64,000 bases of DNA from Corallium rubrum (lineage: Eukaryota > Cnidaria > Anthozoa > Scleralcyonacea > Coralliidae): the NCBI GenBank assembly GCA_964035015.1, contig OZ036004.1, positions 13,003,927 through 13,067,926 on the forward strand, written 5' to 3'. Numbering within the stretch: position 1 is the first letter of the stretch; every line of letters starts with the position of its first letter. Made by a program: the position numbers and the translations under genes. Of the stretch, positions 54,880 to 64,000 are shown piece after piece. The notes beneath the pieces were generated by a model. The model was not told the origin of the DNA. It ran no database searches and was given only the letters and a program-made list of their open reading frames with translations.

Positions 54880-55637
54880 TCCCGGATGTACTTCTCTGTT
54901 CCTAGGGAGGCGGACGTTCGTAGCGTAAAATTTATTTTCATGCCCTGACTCGATTCCAGTCGTCTCTTGTGTCTTTCGTTAGAGAGAATTTATTAAAAAT
55001 AGGGGAGTAGAAAAAAACACGTTGGCATAAATGATGTGCAGTAGGGGTCAGGGGAGTGAAATTCGATAAACTCCAGCATAATGTGCGTGATTCAAGCGCA
55101 AGGTAAAACGCGAGAGAAAGGGGAAATTAATTTACAAGGCGCGCTCTTCTCTCCCTTTCTCTTCTCTCCCCGCGCGCTTCCATTTCTCGCTTTCTTCATA
55201 TCTGCAGCCCCGCGCGCCTTGTAACTTAATTTCCCCATTGCGATCTCCTGCGTCTTAATTTTTCTATAGTTTTCCCGCGCTTGAATCACGTACATTACAC
55301 GCATATTACGCTGGAGTTTTTCGAATTTCACTCCCATGACCCATGCTGTACATCATTTACGCCACCGTTTTTTACTTCCCTATTTTAAATAAATTCTCTC
55401 TAACGAAAGTTTTAAATAAATTCTCTCTAACGGAAGACACAAGAGACGACTTTCCTGCCGGCATTTCTTTACTAGCTCTGATCGTTTCTTGATCAAGTTC
55501 GCCTTGTTAGCTTTCAAGCTGTAAGGGGCGGTGGGTTTCAAAATAGACCAATTTACTGTGAACGGTTTCCCTTTTGATTTTATGTCCCAAACGTACTTCG
55601 ATAGTTCAGTTTCGTTAATTCTTGTATTTCTCGTCAT
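54880..55637 (-). mobile_element. Penelope-like GIY-YIG C-terminal fragment, split by a foldback
   Basis: The minus-strand frame from 55637 reads RINETELSKYVWDIK, FTVNWSILKP, then (after loss of the usual CxLC part) LIKKRSELVKKCR. It is interrupted at 55459 and resumes at 54940 with HENKFYATN. This parallels the C-termini at 27537-27830 and 19690-19742. It is a degenerate relic. Confidence 0.65.
54945..55455. mobile_element. Foldback/MITE, 511 bp, inserted in the Penelope relic
   Basis: GTCGTCTCTTGTGTC near the left end is complemented near the right. GCGAG/AAGCG-type and GCGCGC stems lie in the centre. The flanking 4-bp repeat TGCC (54941-54944, 55456-55459) and the continuity of the Penelope frame across it show the insertion. 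Confidence 0.7.
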
Positions 55638-55677
55638 GGAAAGAGTTCTGGTGGTTGTTAAAGCATTGCTTGAAGTT

Positions 55678-56073
55678 GTTTTTTTTGTTGTTTTTTTTTA
55701 TTAGATTCGCCATTATAGTGTTGTAGTATATACATGCATTACAAAATGAATTCAAAATATAACGGCATGGTCACCGCAACAGCAGTAAGCCAATTACTGC
55801 GGGCCCAATAATAAACTAAACTAAACTAAATAAACTAGTAAATAGATATACTAACTACAAAGTCAAATCTTAGCTACAATTAATAACAGCAAAATACTAA
55901 TTAAACTAAATCTGTTAATAACAACAAAAAATAGGATACCTAAGGCTATACGGGAACAGTTACATTTTAAGCAGATTGTTTTAAATGTACGAGGGTTTTC
56001 ACAGTGATAAGTAGTTTCCAAAGATGAGAAATAATAATTAAGCATAACGGATTTAAACAAAGGAAGGTTGTCC
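55678..56073 (-). mobile_element. LINE C-terminus and 3' end (continues at 63887-64000)
   Basis: Minus strand: NLPLFKSVMLNYYFSSLE, YHCENPRTFKTICLKCNCSR, then a stop at 55863 and a 3' region ending in an A-rich tail (complement of 55678-55700). The phrase NPRTFKTICLKCN...SR is typical of the C-terminus of L2/CR1-like reverse transcriptase proteins in cnidarians. The preceding part of the same domain is 7.8 kb away at 63887-64000, beyond the CATATG unit. Confidence 0.75.
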
Positions 56074-56087
56074 CCTTACGAAAATTT

Positions 56088-56640
56088 CATATGTCATTTT
56101 ACATATGAAGTTGGAATTTCATATATGAAATGAACTATTTCATATGTGAAATGACGAATTTCATATGTGGAAAACAATTCCACATATGAAATGCTATATT
56201 TCATATGTTAAATGAATAATTTCACATATGAATTTTGTTCATTTCATATGTGATAACAATTTTCACATATGAAATAAAAAAATTTCATATATGAGAAATT
56301 GTTCACATATGAAATAAAAAAAATCACATGTGAAAGTTAAGTTTCATATGTGGGGAAAAATCACATATGAAATAAATCACTTTGTAATTAATGTGACAAC
56401 AATTTTCACATATGAAATAAAAAATTTCATATATGAAATAAAAAATTTCACATGTGAAAGTTAAGTTTCATATGTGGGGAGAAATCACATATGAAATAAA
56501 TCACTTCGTAATTAATGTGACAACAATTTTCACATATGAAATAATAAATTTCATATATGAAAAATTGTTCACATATGAAATAAAAAATTTCATATGTAAA
56601 AGTTAAGTTTCATATGTGGGAAAAAATCATGAAATAAATC
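56088..56640. repeat. Left CATATG palindrome array
   Basis: Dozens of TTTCATATGTGAAA-type units in both orientations. A longer ~120-bp period is also visible (CAACAATTTTCACATATGAA at about 56400 and 56521). Confidence 0.9.
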
Positions 56641-57453
56641 ACTTTGTAATTATTACCAATTTATACTACTATGATAGCGACTGCTTTGCTGCAGTAAAAA
56701 ATAGTTACAAAAACAGGAAACTTGACTTTATTAAGCTAAAAACAGAAATATGCACATGTTTATTTATAAATTCTGTAACAGATCAGTATTTGCAATATTT
56801 GCTATATGGTTATCTAAAGATATATTCGACAATAGTTTCCTAGCTCACCCAAGTTTTAAATTTATGCAAGAAAATAAAATTGTATAATCAGACATTGATC
56901 GATAAGTTTTCGCTAACCTAGACTAAAACTTAACTATTCTTTGATACAGAATTACGATCTTGCGAATAACCATGCTCAAAATTGTAAATATATAATACAA
57001 GTACCTATTAATCTTAGGAAATAATCTAATCTCTATCAACAAGATTTGGAAGCTGACAACATATCTTGCCAGGGAGAGATGGACTGTTCTGAAAAACTAC
57101 ATATTTATGTTCAACTTGAATCAATTCAATCAATCTTAAAGTTGTTTCACATGATTCTACCACTGTTATGTACAGAGGCCCCCTCTAGCCAGTGTCGTAC
57201 CCAGCCCCCAGGCGCATGTAGCCACGATACCGCGCATGCTCCGCGCAGCGAGCGCGCATTGATACTTGGGATAGCGTCATGCCATTGCCATCCAGTGCGC
57301 CATGTTTGAAATTCACTTGTGATGGACTGATGGTGTTTTGAGATACAAGCTACATAAACCCTTGGAAATAAGACTTTTTATTTGCGAAGAGATCAGGAAG
57401 ACAGTCTTCACCGAAATAACATGTTCTTCTACGGAAAGATTTAACTAAAAGCC
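56641..57453. other. Interior of the CATATG unit without recognised gene
   Basis: A GC-richer patch at 57175-57305 (GCGCATGCTCCGCGCAGCGA) can form a hairpin. Otherwise AT-rich and non-coding. Confidence 0.4.
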
Positions 57454-57515
57454 ATGGAAATCGAGTTGAACCAAGAAAGTCCTAGAAGCTTCGCTCGCAC
57501 GAGGCTACCAGCAAG
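57454..57515 (+). CDS. Possible first exon within the CATATG unit
   Basis: ATG at 57454 opens 20 codons (MEIELNQESPRSFARTRLPA) to a good donor AAG|GTAAAG at 57516, leaving in phase 2. Composition is protein-like, but nothing links it to a family. It could pair with the terminal exon at 62868-62980 only through missing middle exons. Confidence 0.3.
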
Positions 57516-57912
57516 GTAAAGCTAATTCAGTAATCGTTTGTTTTCTATCGTCCTACAGTGGCTCTCGTTGTCAATTTCCTGTTTGATTGTCCAATACAAA
57601 CCATTTTATACTGATCGAAGTTAGTGTAGTTGAAGTCAATGTTTATTATTAAAGTCATCATCTTTTGTCGTCAACAATATTGGCTTTATAAAATCTCTTC
57701 TTGTCTTCACAATTTTACAGTAATAGTCAATTGTGGTTCCTAACAAACTCTCAAATCATTCTTTCTTTTTTTACCATTCTTTAGCCACCGTTGCTTTCAT
57801 GATAAGGATTATCTTATGTGAAACTAAAGCATTCAGATTTTGAGGTAAAAGTTATTTGTGATTATATGAAATATTAAATTGTTGGTATTAAACAGACTAA
57901 CAGTAAAGTATG

Positions 57913-57915
<3 letters not shown>

Positions 57916-57948
<33 letters not shown>

Positions 57949-58027
57949 TTGTTTGTTTGTTTGTTTGTTTGTTTGTTTTGTTTGTTTTGTTTGTTTGGTT
58001 TGTTTGGTTTGTTTGGTTTGTTTGGTT
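57916..58027. repeat. (TG)n then (TTTG)n then GGTTTGTTT blocks
   Basis: Start of the satellite: TG repeats (57916-57945), TTTG repeats (to about 57995), then 9-bp units GGTTTGTTT. Confidence 0.9.
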
Positions 58028-58860
58028 TGGTCGGTTTGTTTGGTTTGGTCGGTTTGGTCGGTTTGGTCGGTTTGGTCGGTTTGGTCGGTTTGGTCGGTTT
58101 GGTCGGTTTGGTCGGTTTGGTCGGTTTGGTCGGTTTGGTCGGTTTGGTCGGTTTGGTCGGTTTGGTCGGTTTGGTCGGTTTGGTCGGTTTGGTCGGTTTG
58201 GTCGGTTTGGTCGGTTTGGTCGGTTTGGTCGGTTTGGTCGGTTTGGTCGGTTTGGTCGGTTTGGTCGGTTTGGTCGGTTTGGTCGGTTTGGTCGGTTTGG
58301 TCGGTTTGGTCGGTTTGGTCGGTTTGGTCGGTTTGGTCGGTTTGGTCGGTTTGGTCGGTTTGGTCGGTTTGGTCGGTTTGGTCGGTTTGGTCGGTTTGGT
58401 CGGTTTGGTCGGTTTGGTCGGTTTGGTCGGTTTGGTCGGTTTGGTCGGTTTGGTCGGTTTGGTCGGTTTGGTCGGTTTGGTCGGTTTGGTCGGTTTGGTC
58501 GGTTTGGTCGGTTGGTTTGGTCGGTTTGGTCGGTTGGTTTGGTCGGTTTGGTCGGTTTGGTTGGTCGGTTTGGTCGGTTTGGTCGGTTTGGTCGGTTTGG
58601 TCGGTTTGGTCGGTTTGGTCGGTTTGGTCGGTTTGGTCGGTTTGGTCGGTTTGGTCGGTTTGGTCGGTTTGGTCGGTTTGGTCGGTTTGGTCGGTTTGGT
58701 CGGTTTGGTCGGTTTGGTCGGTTTGGTCGGTTTGGTCGGTTTGGTCGGTTTGGTCGGTTTGGTCGGTTTGGTCGGTTTGGTCGGTTTGGGTCGGTTTGGG
58801 TCGGTTTGGGTCGGTTTGGGTCGGTTGGGTCGGTTGGGTCGGTTGGGTCGGTTGGGTCGG
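58028..58860. repeat. 9-bp satellite GGTTTGGTC with variant blocks
   Basis: About 80 head-to-tail GGTTTGGTC units, interrupted near 58511-58566 by GGTTGGTTTGGTC variants and ending in GGTTTGGGTC and GGTTGGGTC units. Because the unit is 9 bp, all frames stay open on both strands, producing meaningless long proteins. The G-rich strand has regular GG doublets and may form two-tier G-quadruplexes. Confidence 0.95.
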
Positions 58861-58893
58861 TTTGTTTTGTTTTGTTTTGTTTTGTTTTGTTTT

Positions 58894-59320
58894 GGTGTGG
58901 TGTGGTGTGGTGTGGTGTGGTGTGGTGTGGTGTGGTGTGGTGTGGTGTGGTGTGGTGTGGTGTGGTGTGGTGTGGTGTGGTGTGGTGTGGTGTGGTGTGG
59001 TGTGGTGTGGTGTGGTGTGGTGTGGTGTGGTGTGGTGTGGTGTGGTGTGGTGTGGTGTGGTGTGGTGTGGTGTGGTGTGGTGTGGTGTGGTGTGGTGTGG
59101 TGTGGTGTGGTGTGGTGTGGTGTGGTGTGGTGTGGTGTGGTGTGGTGTGGTGTGGTGTGGTGTGGTGTGGTGTGGTGTGGTGTGGTGTGGTGTGGTGTGG
59201 TGTGGTGTGGTGTGGTGTGGTGTGGTGTGGTGTGGTGTGGTGTGGTGTGGTGTGGTGTGGTGTGGTGTGGTGTGGTGTGGTGTGGTGTGGTGTGGTGTGG
59301 TGTGGTGTGGTGTGGTGTGG
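58894..59320. repeat. 5-bp satellite GGTGT, about 85 copies
   Basis: Preceded by a (TTTTG)n block (58861-58893). It is almost perfectly uniform over 427 bp, implying recent expansion. Open frames through it are artefacts. Confidence 0.97.
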
Positions 59321-59434
59321 TTTTTTGTTTGCTTATCCATTCATATATTATTTTCTCTTGTTTTCTAGTCCATAGGGTAGAGTTACCACGTTCAGTTGTG
59401 TTCAACCATTCAACTTGCTGTCTATATTGGTAAG

Positions 59435-61371
59435 TACCCGTACGGAAATGGCAGCGCTGCATGGTAACTGCATTTTGACTTTTTCTTGACTGCAGATCCG
59501 CTGCAGATCCGCTGCACAGTATGCGCTGCACTTTTTGTCGATATTGAATGCAACTGCAGCGCATTGATATAGATCTACACAAAAATAAAGCGCTACATAT
59601 GCGCTGCATTTGCGCTGCATTTTGACTTCAGCAATCAGTACTGCATTTGCGCTGTATTTTGACTTACAAGTTTGATTATATTATAGCCTTGAGCACCTCT
59701 GTTGTATGTCATTCGGCTTCAGTTGCTGTCAACTTTTATGCGTCTACTCAACAGAACAGAACAAATAATCAACCAATTGTTGGATATGAAAGAAGCAAGA
59801 ATAAAGCAACTATAGAAAAAAACTAATTGACCTCGACTGGGATTCGAAGTGCATGCCGCGATTGCCTTCGATTTACTAGCCGCTTAAACGGTAGTTCAGA
59901 CCATCGGATTTAGGAAGCCAGCTGTGGGATTCGAGTCTCAGCCGTTGCCAGCTGCAGCAAGTAGAGTTTTCTTTACTTGCCCAGTAGTTACTTTATACTG
60001 TTGCGTTAATATGTCTTGACCTTATAATACTATTTTTTTCCAAATTATCAATTATCAATTATATTAAAGACACGCGCATCACAAAACCAAGTCACAGAAC
60101 CATCAGAACGTATTCTATTATTTAATATCATTGTTCACGTTTTACTGAGACAATCAGACAGAGCATTTGAAGACACTCCATTACTGTAAATGTTTATAGC
60201 GTTAAACACGAAAACGCGACTACATACAGACAGAACTTTACCTCTGAATGGCGCCGATTGTCCGATTGTTTATTGTGCGTCTTTGTAAACGTTTAAGAGA
60301 AATATCAGCAGAGTGAGAGCTGCAGCTTTAAATGCAAGTACCAGCGCCATTCTCCTTCTTTCTTTACGACATTCACCAAACAGGTTCAGTTGAATCCCCA
60401 AGACTCAAGAGAAGCAGTTAACGTGCAAACGATCAACGGCTTTATCTTTAAGCACAATATTCAAATGTTCAAGTGCAGGCGCCAAAAATGCTATCAGTTG
60501 ACACTTGACCAGATAACGATATTGAATTACTCATTATTGTAGCAAGCATCTCTGTCTTCTGACGGGATTTGGGGATTTGGAAATGTTTAATACGTCAATA
60601 GTACATTTTATTTAGTCTTAGGCTTTATAGATGTTATTGGGTTACTTAGATTGCAGATGCAAGAACTGCTACTGCTACAAGTCTCAGAACATCCTTCAAA
60701 TAATTGTTTGAAAGAGATTAAGTTATCTCCATCAGCAAAGTATTTTTGCTATTTCCTGCCAAGGTTTGAGGCTATCTAGGCGATAAAACTGTAAAAGTGC
60801 ATGAGCTAAATCAGACAACTGTAAAAGAAATTCAAAAGCATTTCTCTTCAGTTTACCATTTGCACAAAACGGCTCATTCTTTACTCCAAATTACGGTAAG
60901 GTTCAAGTTTTTGAACAGCGAGAGCTATATAGTTTATTAGTATTGACTCATTGCGTAAAATTTAAAAATTAAACGAGATTTATTATAGACTTTTTAAAGA
61001 CCTTGTAAGACCTTTCGTTTTCCTTAACCGATTTAATAAATTCTCTACAGTTTTGCTAGGATAAGCGCGCGGCGTGTGATGGCGTTTTGCATGTTGTGAA
61101 ACACGTTTGCCGCATCAATTAAATTATGTAAGTCAATCAGTATCGAACATGCAGCGCTAGATCGCAACTTTGTGTTGCACATTAGCTGCATATTGACTGC
61201 ACACTGAATTTGAAAACTTTGTTTGACTGCGCATTCAATGTGCAGCGCTTTGCTTAAGTGATTTCATCAATTTGTAATGCAGACGCGCTGCAGTTTAAAT
61301 GCATTTTGACTTGCAGTCAAGAAAACTTACATCTGCAGCTAAACTGCAGCGCTGCCATTTCGGTACGGGTA
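59435..61371. mobile_element. 1.9-kb TIR element with CGCTGCA subterminal motifs
   Basis: TACCCGTACGGAAATGGCAG at the left faces the complement of TACCCGTACCGAAATGGCAG at the right; both continue CGCTGCA. Many copies of GCGCTGCA, TGCAGCGC and GCATTTTGAC occur within about 220 bp of each end and are absent from the middle, as for subterminal transposase-binding repeats. No transposase or clear target duplication was found. Confidence 0.75.
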
Positions 61372-61509
61372 AAATCCTTAAATAATACTGGTAGTTTATT
61401 TATTGATTAATGACATAATGATCTATTCCAATAGGCATGTTTATATCTCAAAATACTATTAGCAGGTTATATATTGGTCTAACTGTATGTCTTTTTTAAA
61501 GTGACACTG

Positions 61510-61525
61510 ATGCTGTATACTGCGA

Positions 61526-61598
<73 letters not shown>

Positions 61599-61697
61599 TA
61601 GTGTGCTGTGTAGGCAGTGTTGAAACAACAATCGAAATATGGTATAATACTGCTGAAACAGAGAACGTGAGTGGTCTAACGTTTCGAGCAAAGGCCT

Positions 61698-61751
<54 letters not shown>

Positions 61752-61852
61752 AGGCCTTTGCTCGAAACGTTAGACCACTCACGTTCTCTGTTTCAGCAGT
61801 ATTATACCATATTTCGATTGTTGTTTCAACACTGCCTACACAGCACACTACT

Positions 61853-61915
<63 letters not shown>
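61510..61915. repeat. Inverted repeat punctuated by three (TA)n tracts
   Basis: TA runs at about 61533-61594, 61702-61746 and 61857-61912 separate two exact inverted copies of a ~108-bp segment (GTGTAGGCAGTGTTGAAACA ... GCAAAGGCCTTCAC). The segment contains AAGGCC...CTCGAAACGTTAGACC, resembling the 3' half of a hammerhead core, but without CTGATGA. Confidence 0.85.
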
Positions 61916-62867
61916 TATCATTGATATGCTAAGAACACATATCACACATCTGGATATTTTAGAAAGTTGACCGGTTTGATAAAATGTAAGACTCAAACTG
62001 GTATAGTGTCATACTAATAATATTGGTATAATTTTAATGATATACAGATACTGCATACTCCTTATACATTACTGAACATCCCTATATTCTAATTGTGTTC
62101 ATAAATACAAGAATTCTGCTAGGAAAGTAGAATTTTCTGTCCAAATTGTTTGCTCGGTAACTGCAATCTTGTAGTTAGGAGGAATGTATGAGCATGTGAC
62201 CTTTGGAGGGAATCTTACTCTTGACTCTGGGAAGCTAGTCAGCTAGTAGGTCATTATCACATCTGATAGCCCATCTGTGATACAGTGTATGATGGAAGAT
62301 AGTATCTAAATATACTTCATAATTATAAAGTTTAATATTGACATTAATAATTCACACTCCAGCAGATGATTTTACTCTCTAAGGGGTGGTAACAATGGTG
62401 TTGGGTCAAGTGATTATTACTTATTCCTGTCTGAGCCAGCCAAATGAGCATGTATATCTGAGGGACTTCTCCCAAGGCTAATCTGTGATAGCAGACAGTC
62501 TCTCACCCATGCCCGGGTGGGTGAGAGATTATTGTTGTACCGTTCTCTAAGGATGGGGGAAAAGTTTGCTTGCAGACTATATCCTGAGGCTAGATGGACA
62601 TTTAATCACTAATTTCCTGACATGACTTGCTATCAGTTTGTACATATATCAGATTTCTAAAGTGAGAATAATTTTAACCAATTAATACCATGATTGCCTT
62701 GGTTTCAAATGTTCTCACTGGGTGATTTAATCTCTAATTTCCCTGGTTTGTGTAGGCAAAGGGAAAAGAGCATCAAATTTTTCATATTGCATGATCTCAT
62801 TCCCAAAAATAACAATTGTATAACCTTGGTAATCATGTAATTATGAATCGTATTGTATATTTCACAG
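61916..62867. other. Interior of the CATATG unit without recognised gene
   Basis: No clear coding signal or repeat boundary. GGGTGAGAGA / CTCACCC motifs at about 62500-62530 form a small hairpin. Confidence 0.35.
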
Positions 62868-62980
62868 GTTATGTTGCCAGGACTACTCCTACTGCTGTCC
62901 GGAATGCAATTACCCAAAAAATTAAAGATGAGAAGGAAGCGTGTAAAAGAAAAAGACGTTTAGAGGAAGGACTAAAATAG
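62868..62980 (+). CDS. Possible terminal exon within the CATATG unit
   Basis: After an acceptor TTTCACAG the frame reads YVARTTPTAVRNAITQKI, then a lysine/arginine/glutamate-rich helix, and a stop at 62980 (37 codons). It is far more protein-like than its surroundings, and the splice acceptor is good. The acceptor phase (two bases before the first full codon) does not match the exon at 57454-57515 directly. Family unknown. Confidence 0.4.
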
Positions 62981-63504
62981 TTTGTTTTTACAGTCATATA
63001 GACCGGTATATTTATTTATTTATTTTAATATTTTACATTTAACGTGTACATTATTTTGTGGTAAACACAATGGGCCAGTTGTTCAAAAGTAGGTTAACTT
63101 TCCACAGTGCAATTGTTTGTTACCAGACCAGTAATCATATTGAACATTTGCTGATTATTTATTGTCTGGTACATAACTATAAGCTTACTGTTGAATACCT
63201 CAAAAAGTTCAACGTTTGATAAAATGAGCTGAATTTACAGTCGTACAAAATGTACAACTAGTGCTATATTGTAATTGCCTTTTGCATAGCTGGGCCAGGT
63301 GAATTTAACTTTAAATTCTAGAATTTCGATGTAAATTGATAATATATTTCTAAAATTAAATTAGTCTAAAAACAAACAATATTGAATGTGTTAATATGGT
63401 GTTCAATTGTTTAAGTAAAGTTTAAGTTTTGCACATTCTGCATATTCTAATGTCTAATTTCCCATAAATTGTATTTTAATAATTGAATATCTGAAAATAT
63501 TTTA

Positions 63505-63886
63505 TTCCATATATATACATGTATATGAAAATTTCATATGTGGGAATTTCATATGTGAAAAGGTTCCAATTCCATATGTGGTGATTTCATATGTGGAACT
63601 ATATTTCATATGTGAAAAGGTTCCAATTCCATATGTGGAAATTTCATATGTGGAACTGTATGTATTTCATATGTGGAAATTTCATATGTGAAAAGGTTCC
63701 AATTCCATATGTGGTGATTTCATATGTGGAATTATATTTCATATGTGAAAAGATTCCAATTCCATATGTGGAAATTTCATATGTGGAACTGTATTTCATA
63801 TGTGGAAATTTCATATGTGAAAAGGTTCCAATTCCATATGTGGAAATTTCATATGTGAAAAATTTACATATGAAATTTTCGTAAGG
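63505..63886. repeat. Right CATATG palindrome array
   Basis: A higher-order period is visible: a block TTCCAATTCCATATGTGG...TTTCATATGTGGAA repeats several times. It ends in the complement of CCTTACGAAAATTTCATATG. Confidence 0.9.
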
Positions 63887-64000
63887 GTCCATAGCGAGGT
63901 TAAGTTCATTTGCTAAAGTATTCCATATTCTAATTGATCTTACAAAGAAAGATTTCTGGATGTTGATGTTTTGCATTTAGGAACGACAAATTTTTTAATG
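63887..64000 (-). mobile_element. LINE coding part upstream of the CATATG insertion
   Basis: Minus strand: a VVPKCKTST phrase in one frame, then NIQKSFFVRSIRIWNTLANE and LNLAMD in another. The PKC...SFFVR.IR.WN order is typical of the end of L2/CR1-like LINE proteins, so a frameshift near 63960-63975 marks this copy as dead. It continues at 56073 and beyond the window edge. Confidence 0.75.

Larger units (their letters stand above)
56074..63886. mobile_element. 7.8-kb unit with CATATG-array termini and 4-bp target duplication
   Basis: Both ends begin, reading inward, CCTTACGAAAATTTCATATG (20 bp exact). GTCC flanks it on both sides (56070-56073, 63887-63890). Removing the unit and one GTCC rejoins the LINE reading frame exactly (LAMD to NLPLF). 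Arrays of CATATG-centred palindromes fill 56088-56640 and 63505-63886. Inside are a satellite, a second TIR element, a (TA)n inverted repeat and two candidate exons. No known transposase was recognised. Family unknown. Confidence 0.75.

Noticed and set aside
57874..59609. Long open frames of 480-570 codons on both strands
   Set aside because: They are translations of 9-bp and 5-bp satellites whose unit leaves every frame open. There is no protein composition or conservation beyond the repeat.
59825..59950. tRNA-like boxes (GGGATTCGAAGTGC, GGGATTCGAGTCTC)
   Set aside because: I could not build a cloverleaf with credible acceptor, D and T stems on either strand.
61459..61924. Near-identical 107-129-codon frames on both strands
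   Set aside because: They reflect the inverted repeat and its (TA)n tracts, not a gene.

Overview
This is eukaryotic, AT-rich, intron- and transposon-dense DNA, most likely from an anthozoan cnidarian (sea anemone, coral or relative). The main evidence is a minus-strand gene (exons at 25945-26472, 26778-26913 and probably 31840-32163) for a secreted protein of the kind annotated in corals and anemones as 'uncharacterized skeletal organic matrix protein 5-like': a signal peptide and PAN/apple-like module, then a fibrinogen-like C-terminal domain. The transposon families also fit an invertebrate metazoan genome. No rRNA gene, CRISPR array or prokaryote-style operon is present.

Most of the window is a nest of mobile elements. 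From left to right: hAT ends, hairpin repeats and a possible Mutator-like transposase exon (2.4-4.8 kb); foldback repeats (6.7-8.9 kb); a second, broken copy of the fibrinogen-like exon (8988-11100) split by a hAT-like element; an inverted repeat with hammerhead-like cores (11.4-11.9 kb); a complete Ty3/gypsy retrotransposon with identical LTRs (12440-17708), itself interrupted by a foldback element; a Penelope-like 3' end holding a 2.7-kb hAT element with a perfect 8-bp target duplication (19.65-22.48 kb); a 1-kb minisatellite (23-24 kb); the skeletal-matrix-like gene, with a tRNA-derived SINE and a Penelope 3' end plus hammerhead motif in its introns (25.9-32.2 kb); MITEs (29.9, 34.7, 35.1, 44.4, 49.4, 52.2 kb); two large palindromic elements (36.59-38.86 and 39.78-43.89 kb), the second with mirrored transposon genes; and a tyrosine-recombinase (Crypton/DUF3504-like) gene inside perfect 64-bp terminal inverted repeats (45949-48213), stopped by a nonsense codon before its last catalytic residues.

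The right end (55.7-64 kb) is a LINE C-terminus on the minus strand, split exactly at a 4-bp duplication by a 7.8-kb unit whose termini carry long CATATG-rich palindromic arrays. Inside that unit lie a 1.4-kb satellite (TG, 9-bp GGTTTGGTC and 5-bp GGTGT blocks), a 1.9-kb element with many CGCTGCA subterminal motifs, a (TA)n-flanked inverted repeat and two candidate coding exons.

The order of insertions can be read from the nesting: skeletal-matrix-gene copy, then Penelope, then hAT; gypsy, then foldback; LINE, then CATATG unit. The least familiar items are the tyrosine recombinase inside perfect TIRs, the CATATG-array unit, and the palindrome with mirrored, differently decayed genes. Motif families were recognised by eye; no database search was run.
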